A DNA stretch of 15,153 nt from Gymnopilus junonius. Taxonomy: Eukaryota; Basidiomycota; Agaricomycetes; Agaricales; Galerinaceae. The translations under genes and the position numbers were made by a program. Below the pieces are notes generated by a model. It was given only the letters and a program-made list of their open reading frames with translations, made no database searches and was not told the DNA's origin. This document shows positions 7,918 through 15,153 of the stretch, one piece after another (position 1 is the stretch's first letter; each line of letters begins with the position of its first letter). The DNA is taken from positions 1 through 15,153 of the forward strand of contig JADNYJ010000718.1 in NCBI GenBank assembly GCA_015501075.1. Direction: 5' to 3'.

Positions 7918-9424
7918 ATGCTTCTTCAATTTCTCGTTCCCTATATCGTTCTCTCGCTGGCTTCGAGTGCTCTGAATGCACAAGCTCGTCCTTCCTTTCT
8001 CGGACCGGCGCAGGCGCCAACTCGTCGCGCTACAGTCTGCAATGGTCATGCTGAACTATGCAATCGCAGCTTCGGCAATGTCACTTTCGTCGGCGCCCAT
8101 GACTCCTATGCCATTGGTGTAAACAATCGTGAGTCTAGAGGTCATATTCTACCTGTCACTTATGGTCTCTTCCGCAGTTGCCGCCAATCAAGACCAGCCC
8201 AGTAAGCAGAGAAAAATCTACCAATTCCGAAAGAAACTAACTCATTCTTTCAAGTAACACAGCAACTGAACGATGGTATTCGAATGCTTCAGATGCAGGC
8301 CCATAATGAGACGGGCGGAATCAGGTTATGCCACACATCCTGCGTTCGTAATTACCTCCAAACATGTTGCTGCTTTCTCTGCTGACTCTTCTAAACAACA
8401 GTCTTTATATGACGGGGGACCTTACAGGCCTATCTAACCACAGGTTCGCAAGTTATTCTCTTGTGCTTCCAAGGCCTTTGCTGATGCATTTCTTATTGTC
8501 AGTGAAGCAATGGTTGGATGCGAAGTACGAAGGTGAGATATCAAAATTGTTGATGTAAATTTGAAGATGAACTGTTGTCTAGTGCTTTCGCTGTTGATCG
8601 TCAATATTGATGATTTACCTGCGTCGAGTTATGACCCGGTCTTCAAAGCTGTTGGCCTTGACACGGTATCCTACACTCCTCCCTCCCTAACTATTCCTGC
8701 CTCTCAATGGCCAACTCTGGGGTCTTTGATCGACTCTGGCAAGCGTTTACTCACTTTCCTTGATAACGGTGCAGACCTGACATCTGTTCCGTACCTACTT
8801 GATGGTACGTACGATCTCCAAGTATTCCAAGTTCTTTTCGAGTGAAGGTAAATTTCAGAATTCACGAATGTCTGGGAAAGTGCCTTTGATGTCACACACC
8901 CAACTTTCGATTGCAATGTCAATAGAACCAAGGGCGATACCTCAACTCAGATGTACCTCATCAATCACTTTTTTGGACGACAGTTTTCAATCAGCCTGTG
9001 CCAGACGTCGCCCATGCCAATATCACTAACTCAGCCAGCGGATCTGGATCCCTCGGTGCACAAGTTGCTACTTGCGTTACTACTCAAGGTCGACCGCCTA
9101 ATTTCATGCTCGTCGACGTAAGTTTTATTCGATTTGTGCATGTATACAAGTTTAAAATATACGTTCTAGTTCTACGAATACGGTGGTGGATCAGTCTTCC
9201 AAGTTGCAGCTGATATCAATGGCGTAACATATAACCCTTCGACTCCAGTCGCCTCCCCTGCTTCAAGCGCTTCTGGATCAGCTAGTTCGGGGAAAACGAG
9301 CGTTATTAGCTCATCGCTTTCCAGTGGAACACGGAGTTCGGCTCGTCTCTTAGATTTTAACCAACTCATTGCTATGCTTGTCACTGCTGCTTCTATTATG
9401 ATCGGACCATTACTTCTAGGATAA
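7918..9424 (+). CDS. Secreted PLC-like phosphodiesterase, probably GPI-anchored
   Basis: This belongs to the fungal PLC-like (PI-PLC X-type, TIM-barrel) phosphodiesterases; the substrate is unknown. Exons are 7918-8128, 8178-8201, 8255-8343, 8402-8443, 8503-8532, 8583-8804, 8859-9117 and 9170-9424, with introns of 49-59 nt and a product of about 377 residues. The ATG at 7918 starts a signal peptide. Catalytic-type histidines are His61 in GAHDSYAIG and about His105 in RLCHTSC. Later blocks are VLSLLIVNIDDLPASS, RLLTFLDNG, NFMLVD and FYEYGGGSVFQVA. The C-terminus is Ser-rich, ending in a hydrophobic segment (LIAMLVTAASIMIGPLLLG), as in GPI-anchored proteins. Two frame breaks are needed: one missing G in the run at 8414-8418, and a net -1 between T-runs at 8969-8987. 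Both sit inside conserved sequence. Exons of 24 and 30 nt are notable. Confidence 0.85.
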
Positions 9425-9603
9425 TTTTATTTAATTAGCGCATGTTTTTGAACATCTCAACGGACCACATCATTCTGGCAACCAATAGCGATAACAATAA
9501 GTACCGCAATATCTATCTTTTCCGTTCTAAGCGCCATTTATACACTCGTGGTCTATAGGTCGCTTCATCGACTTGAGTTGATCTCCTTTTTCCGTGACGT
9601 GCA

Positions 9604-10664
9604 TCAAATTTCGTCTTCGTCTTCGTCCTCTTCTCCTTCAACCTTTTCCACGCCCTGAATTTTCTTACGGCCACCTTTGCCCATCATTTGCCTTTGCATC
9701 TCGAACTCGCGTTCTGCGTATCGTAATTGCCGATCCCGCTCTAACCTCGCCGAAAGTTCCTTCAACAATCGACGTCGCTTTTCCGTGCCAAAATTTTTGC
9801 TGTCTTCTGGTGGTTCTGCCTCCTCGTTGATCAGTTTAATATGACTGCTAGAGGATTTTCTGCGCGATGTCTTCTTGTTTTCTGTAGATTTCCAGCCTAA
9901 GTCGACTTCCAGAGATCGTTCTGAAGGAGAAGCAACTGCGCCATCTGCTGTCTGCTCAATATTTTCCCTTTTGGCAAGCCGTGAAGCTAATGCATGGTAT
10001 TAACATTTGTCCAAGCAGGGAAGCGAAGAAGCTCACCTTCTTCTGAACTCTCAGCGAAGACAAAGTGTTTCTCTTCTTTCCGAGACCAGCCACGTCGCTC
10101 TTGAAAATTTTAGCGTCCTGAAGAACTTTTAATTCGTTCTCATCAAGCCCTTCATCGCCGAGACTCTGCAGGTCTGATTTCAATAAGTCGGCCATTTCCA
10201 TCAACTGATTTCTTGATTTTATCTATTTCTGAAAAGGAATGGACAACTGTAATGACGCAGATTTTAAGACGACCTACTTTCAGGCCTGCGGCTCTCATAG
10301 TCCGGACATAATTTTCATCTTGAGTTTTGAGGACTTTAACAATATCTGTTGGAAGAGGAGCATTGCCTCTGCCTTGAACATGTACGCCTTCCTGCGACAA
10401 TAGTCAAGTAGAATCAAAGCAAATTTAAATGCCTGATAATACCCTTGTCCTCTCCTTGGTCATCGAGAAATAGAATTCATCCTTGTTTCTCTCAGCAGCC
10501 TTCTGCTTGAGACGGTTGAGACGATCTTGCTTGGAGTGGTAGTCCCTCGCACGCTTGACATAGTCGGCATGTTTTTCAAGAAGACCGAGCTTTGCCCTGT
10601 GAGAGAGCTGGGAGCGCTCCTTGTGGTTGCGCCTGTGGATTGAGTTTCTGAGGGAGGAGGTCAT
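9604..10664 (-). CDS. utp11: Utp11, U3 snoRNA-associated small-subunit processome protein
   Basis: Utp11 acts in the nucleolus in 18S rRNA maturation and is essential in yeast. Exons are 10664-10443, 10391-10278, 10222 (or 10228)-10037 and 9986-9604, giving about 301 residues. The start [20 protein letters not shown] and the following [17 protein letters not shown] and [15 protein letters not shown] are diagnostic. The end has [36 protein letters not shown] and an acidic tail. As given, one base is missing in the A-run near 10068-10070. Restoring it gives the family [11 protein letters not shown] motif and makes the intron 10036-9987 phase-correct. At exon 3 the TTTTCAG acceptor leads to an immediate TAG, while a TAG acceptor 6 nt further keeps frame but loses conserved residues, so that border is uncertain. 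It converges with the phosphodiesterase gene, 179 bp apart. Confidence 0.9.
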
Positions 10665-10908
10665 GATGAAGAGGAGTGTGATGTGACATAACGCGTGACA
10701 AAGGATGATTTGTGAAAATTGACACGAAAAGCGGGATGTATTTGGAACGAGGAGAGCGAATTGTCCTCAAAATCAGCATGAGCTTTCAACATTTTCGCCT
10801 GGGAGAGCTGCCCGTCCATCAGCCACAGCGTGTGTTTTCATCCTTTTCTCCTCTTTTTCATCTCATTCTCATCGCATCCAGCCCCCGTATCTGCCACTAA
10901 GCAGCCTT
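10665..10908. promoter_or_regulatory. Divergent promoter with ACGCGT and CACGAAAA elements
   Basis: Only 244 bp separate the start codons of utp11 (left) and the uncharacterised gene (right). ACGCGT (10691-10696) matches the MluI cell-cycle box and CACGAAAA (10723-10730) the Swi4/6 box of yeast. A C/T-rich tract at about 10838-10880 precedes the rightward ATG. Cell-cycle control is only a suggestion. Confidence 0.4.
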
Positions 10909-12014
10909 ATGGCTCCGGCGACACGACGACGGCTACACCCTCATTTTCGCAACCCTCGCCGCTTTTCAGGAATGGCGAAATGCCGAGGAGGAGCGTCATT
11001 GCGTCGAATTCGTAAAGGTATCTTTCAGCCGCTATCAATCTTATCGTCCAACTTATCACCTTCAGGGCGATACCCATGGTAGCAAGGCTGACCCCCCTCG
11101 GTTCAAGGACCACACCAAGCTCGTTTGTGCCAGGCACTCTCGCAGCGGACGCAAGAAATATATCAAGAAGCATCCAGAGCGTGTACGCAAGGTACCCAGT
11201 CGCAAAGTGAGCAACCACTATCCCTCGTTAATCGCGTATTCTCATTTCTGTTTCTTTTAGCTCGAAGGACAGGGTTGCCAGGCCTCTATTAGCTATAAAA
11301 CCTACTTTGACACTGAAGAAGTGCGAGCCTGTTGTAAGTTCACTCGTCCAATCTCTGTCTCTTCCCGTCTTTGTTGACACATTCTAACATTTCCCAGCAC
11401 TCTCATGAAATTGGCCTTGCGAATTTGCCATTCACCGTCGCGGTCGCAAGGCTGCTGTGCAACAAGAAAAAGAGCGTAGTCGAAATAAGAGCGCCGCGCC
11501 TTCCGACTCTACCCCAGTTACCTCGTCTAGCACTGTCCCTGTAGGGCTGGAACCCCAGCAGGGCGCTAGTCAAGGTGTCTCGTCGTTTAGCACGGCCGTC
11601 TCCATGCTGGCACCTTTGCCAGCCCAGTCATTCCCTGCTCCGACAGCCCAACCATATGGATATACACCTGCCATGAGCACATATTCCCCCATCCAGAGTC
11701 AGCAGAGTCTACCTCATGAACGGTGGGAAAACATGGCCACTCTATTTCAGGCAATACGCGAACATGCAAGAGCATTCGAATACCCAGCTGCCAGCGTTGC
11801 GGCTCTGGAGACTGTGCTCATCCGTTTATACCTAGAAAGCCCGATGGGTGTTTCACCAGGACAAACGATGGGTAGTCTTCTCCACAATAGCATGATCACA
11901 AATCGGAACCAGCCCTCACAATCCGTATCCATGCACGCCAGTACGAATGGACACCAACCCGTGAACGGGAGCACCAATGATGGCGGCAGTGTATCGAATG
12001 CGGAGGATGAGTAA
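10909..12014 (+). CDS. Conserved basidiomycete protein with FAR1/WRKY-GCM1-like zinc-ligand region, function unknown
   Basis: Exons are 10909-11017, 11066-11206, 11261-11333 and 11398-12014; introns are 48, 54 and 64 nt. The protein reads ...ATLAAFQEWRNAEEE, GDTHGSKADPPRFKDHTKLV, CARHSRSGRKKY, EGQGCQASISYKTYFDTEEV, then HSHEIGLANLPFTRRGRK. One Cys, a second Cys about 40 residues on and a later His-x-His resemble FAR1/FLYWCH/WRKY-type DNA-binding zinc folds; that assignment is inference. A low-complexity Ser/Gln/Pro linker leads to a second conserved block, RWENMATLFQAIREHARAFE and YPAASVAALETVLIRLYLES, then an acidic tail. At least one base is missing near 11434-11437 (PFT to RRGRK). The phase also fails at the 11333/11398 junction, and the N-terminal exon changes frame between the ATG (10909) and the conserved part, perhaps through two more lost bases. 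The start is therefore tentative. Confidence 0.7.
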
Positions 12015-12115
12015 TGGCCAAGTTTGACTGGCGCACTGCTAGATACCCTATTACGTAGTATTACATAATTGTTACTGTACTCTGATCATGATTACTTCCA
12101 CCTTTTCTCATCTCA

Positions 12116-13906
12116 ATGTCCGCCTTGAGCTTTGCTAGACAAGCATTTGGAAGGGAAAAGCCTCATGTTTGTCCTTTTGGAACTTTCCCAACGCCCTCTG
12201 ATAACCAGTTTTCCCAGTCTTCCATCACCGACTGGGTAGATATCCTTACTGCCAGCGGTGTAGCCGAAGAGGCGTACGACGGGTTAGTGAATCGGGTATC
12301 GGCTTCCTTTGCATACATCTTGACCCCTTTCAAGTATCCCAGAGCTAGTTGACTCAATCAACCTCCAGGCATCGGGGTATGTCTTTCTTAGGAAGGAAAC
12401 ACACCTCCGGGTCTAACCCCTAGATAGACCTGCGGAGGCATCTCGAGCTTTGCGGAAGAAGATTAAACATGGAAACCCACACCAGCAATATCGAGCGTTG
12501 GTGGTCTGTAGCCCCTGGTTACCGTTTCACCATGTTTTCCGACGTTTTCATCCTATAGATCCTCAAGGCGCTCGTGGAGAATTGCGGTCAGAAATTCCAA
12601 AGTGAGATAAGGAATTGTAAGCTTTTTACATTGAAAGGACTGACAAAGTAGTCTAAAGGTACCTTTGCCGATGGGCATATGACCGATGCCCTGAAGCTAC
12701 TTGCCAACGATCCCAGTGCTGATAAACGAGTGAAGAGGAAGCTCACACTCGTACTTGGATCCTGGAGAGATCAGTACAAAGATGATCCATCCATGTCGAC
12801 CGTTGCTGGTCTGTATAAACACTGCCTTGGAAATGGAAGACGCGCGGGCCAACAGGAGCTTGCTGACATGATGGGCCTCACTTTGAGTGCCGAAGAGAAG
12901 AAGCGGATTGAGAAGCAAGAAGCTAAGCAAAAGGCGAAACAGGAAAAGGAGACACGAGCAAAGAAGGAAGAAGAAGACAGGCGCAAGAAGAAGAGAATTC
13001 CCTTCGATTTCGAGAAGGCGAGCATCTTCTGCCATTTTGTTTACATAGGCTAATTTCTTGCTCAGGATAAACCCAAGGTTCTGGCAAGTATCGTCGAAGC
13101 GTCTCAAGCTTCTAGTAACCTTGTAAATGCGATAACTGTAAGGATTCTGTTATGACAATGGTGAACTATAGTAATCTCTTTGTAGCTGGTGAATCGCGCG
13201 ACAGACAGTCTGTCAACAAATGAACGTGTTCAAGAATGCTTAGCCAAAGCCAAGCAAGCTCGGAAACCAGTCGTACGCTACATCCAGGTGTGATGTGCTT
13301 TGACTACAATTGAAGATGGATGTCGGCTGACTTTTTACTCTTAAGCTGGTTGAGAACGAGGAAGTCATCGGGACTTTGATTGAGACCAACGATCGAATTA
13401 ACGCTGCCTTAGAAATGTTCGAGGAACTGTCGGTCGCTGGCATCGATGATGAAGACCGTACCAAAGCCGTCACAGAAAGCATGGCAGCAGCAACTATTAC
13501 ACATCCTGAAAGCGGCATTCAAAGGAATTCAATGTCTGAGAATGCTGTTAAGGGCAAGAACCGCGACATCAAACAACCCGCACACGTTTATCCTGATCTA
13601 GAAGACCTGAATTTTGGCCCTCTTGGTCACACCTCTGCCAATCTGCCACCTCCTTTGCGCCCGTCAACTATGTCTGACGATGAGCAGGAGACTCCTAACC
13701 GAAGGGGGTCACTGTCGGACTTCAGCGATTATGAATCTTCTGACGAGGAAACTCATAAAGGACGTGTTGGATCATCGTCTAAGAAGAACTACGTGACAGT
13801 GTCCGACAATGAATATGAATCCACCATTCCATTTACGTCCGGATCAACGAAAGCAAAGCAACCCGTCGAGGATGATCCATTTGCGGACCCATTTGCAGAT
13901 ACATAG
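12116..13906 (+). CDS. lsb5: LSB5-like VHS-GAT domain trafficking adaptor
   Basis: Related to yeast Lsb5 and to GGA/TOM1 adaptors, which link ubiquitinated cargo, endosomes and the actin machinery. There are nine exons: 12116-12166, 12218-12282, 12335-12376, 12428-12503, 12559-12601, 12659-13017, 13066-13137, 13186-13287 and 13346-13906, total 1371 nt, 456 residues, every phase consistent. The VHS domain spans about residues 18-150 (SSITDWVDILTASG, GIPELVDSINLQASG, ALVILKALVENCGQ, VLGSWRDQYKDDP). A Lys/Glu-rich helical linker follows, then a GAT-like helical region at about 215-305 (SIVEASQASSNLVNAIT, LIETNDRINAALEMFEEL). The disordered acidic C-terminus ends DDPFADPFADT, with DPF motifs typical of endocytic adaptor binding. 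The intron at 13018-13065 uses a GC donor. The 51-nt intron at 12167-12217 is in frame. The gene starts 102 bp after its neighbour's stop. Confidence 0.9.
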
Positions 13907-14128
13907 GGAATCATAAAGAAACCTGTAAAAGTCTCTAATCTCTTATTTTTGTAGTTTCCACCCCTATGATTTACCCCCTTTCTTTTTGCAACAAGTTCAA
14001 ACGGATGGCACAACGGCTGGATTAAAGGTATCAATTTCTAAATAGCTTAATCGTAGTACATACATAGTAAAACGTTCGCACTTCCCGACATTCATCTTCC
14101 ACCCGGCGTGCCAGACTGGTGTCTCGCA

Positions 14129-15153
14129 CTATCTTTTACGATAACCGTCGAGGACCACATGAGGCGTACCTATCGCTACCAGTAAAATAGTTTTATCTTG
14201 AAAGATCATCATCCCATTCCATTGCACAATACTCCTAGCCTTGTTAGTGATCCAGAACGGCCGTAGCGAATTAGGGAGGCGCAAGGCTATAAGCTCATCC
14301 TTATCATTGTACTCGGCACCGTTCTCGAGAAGAGCCACAATTAAACGGGGTATGGCTGCCGCCGTTCCGTTCAAGGTGTGCGCAAAAGGCAGACGGGTGG
14401 GTGAAGCATCCGCAGCGCTGCCTTGTGGGCGTAGCGGATATGTAAGCGTCGTGATTGATAGTCTGTGCAATTTGAAAGTGAAGTCACTTCGCCCCAAGTA
14501 CCGCGTCCAGGCATCCATGCCTCGATGTCATATTTGCGGTACGCGCTGGCACCCAGTTCCTCAGTGGGCATGTCAAGGACCCTATTAGAAGGCTTAGACA
14601 TTGCTTGTGAAGTAGAGAAAAGGATCCAACCTGAAAGGCAAATTAAGACCTTCGAGGATAGACTTTTGGATGTTCAACATGTCCTCCATCATATTTTCGC
14701 TGATATCGTCTGCTGTAACTGCAAAGAGTTCAACTTTGGTAAACTGATGTACCCTGTAAAGCCCGCGGGTATCTGCTGACCGAGCGCCTGCTTCAGAGCG
14801 GAATGCGTGCCCAACACCCACAACTTTAAGAGGCAAACTCAAGGATGAATACACTTTGTTAGCGAACATCCCTGCTAATGGTATCTCTGAGGTTCCGGAC
14901 AAGACAAGCTCTGGTGAAGAGGGGTGTGCCGAAGTAATATGGTACATATGTGATACGGGCGGATCGGCATCGTCTCGCGGTTGGAATCCACATCTGAGAG
15001 CGATATCAGAACGAACTACATCAGGGGTGGTGACAGGTGTGAACCCGTGCTGAATAGCTACGGAAATGGCATAATTTGTTAAAGCGAGTTCCAAAAGGCT
15101 TGCTTCGTTGCGAAGGAAGTACCATGAGGTGCCCGTGACTGTTGAGCCGCTTT
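14129..15153 (-). CDS. Seryl-tRNA synthetase, mitochondrial/bacterial type (5' part beyond window)
   Basis: A class II aminoacyl-tRNA synthetase that charges tRNA-Ser, probably in mitochondria. Exons visible are 15153-14631 and 14581-14129, with a 49-nt intron. The fragment begins inside the catalytic domain at [19 protein letters not shown]. Motif 2 is [17 protein letters not shown] followed by [13 protein letters not shown]. Next come [17 protein letters not shown] and [15 protein letters not shown], which are bacterial/organellar rather than cytosolic in style. Motif 3 is [16 protein letters not shown], with the terminal arginine. One base is missing near 14430, just after HIRY; restoring it joins the two halves of the catalytic core (HIRYRPQG in family style). 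The C-terminal tail after LRPFW is less conserved and may hide another intron. It converges with the LSB5-like gene across 222 bp. Confidence 0.9.

Noticed and set aside
1..15153. CRISPR arrays, prokaryotic operons, insertion sequences, secondary-metabolite cluster
   Set aside because: Genes are intron-rich and eukaryotic, no regularly spaced repeats exist, and neighbouring gene functions are unrelated.

Overview
This is nuclear DNA of a filamentous basidiomycete, most likely an agaricomycete mushroom-type fungus. Genes are compact and split by many short introns (44-67 nt, mostly GT...CAG/TAG with a CTAAC/CTGAC-like branch site), and the protein families are typical of that group. I see no mobile element, CRISPR array, tRNA or rRNA.

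Layout, left to right. (1) Minus strand: the pH-response zinc-finger factor PacC/Rim101 (3' end outside the window), whose upstream stretch carries five PacC-type GCCAAG sites in 53 bp. Just upstream, on the same strand, is a myosin II regulatory light chain gene (Rlc1 type). (2) A gene-free, AT-richer stretch of about 2.9 kb (2212-5100) holds more GCCAAG cores, an 18-bp perfect palindrome, a second 17-bp palindrome and two hairpins. (3) Minus strand, 5152-6457: a secreted Asn-rich fungal protein gene, strongly conserved but broken by about nine single-base frame shifts. (4) 6690-7700 has no gene. (5) Plus strand, 7918-9424: a secreted, probably GPI-anchored PLC-like phosphodiesterase in eight exons. 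(6) Minus strand, 9604-10664: Utp11, a small-subunit processome protein. (7) Plus strand, 10909-12014: a conserved basidiomycete protein of unknown function with a FAR1/WRKY-GCM1-like zinc-ligand region. It diverges from Utp11 across a 244-bp promoter. (8) Plus strand, 12116-13906: an LSB5-like VHS-GAT trafficking adaptor, intact in nine exons, with one GC-AG intron and one intron that is in frame and stop-free. (9) Minus strand, from 14129 past the right end: a mitochondrial-type seryl-tRNA synthetase.

The genes are unrelated housekeeping, signalling and secretion genes, not a pathway cluster. The most notable pattern is technical or evolutionary. Five of eight genes, including the usually essential Utp11 and seryl-tRNA synthetase, need single-base corrections, mostly missing bases in short homopolymers, to restore family reading frames. 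PacC, Rlc1 and LSB5 need none. I read this mainly as residual sequencing or assembly error, densest at 5.3-6.4 kb. I found no convincing undescribed system. The best biological leads are the PacC-site clusters and the palindromic element at 3395-3412.
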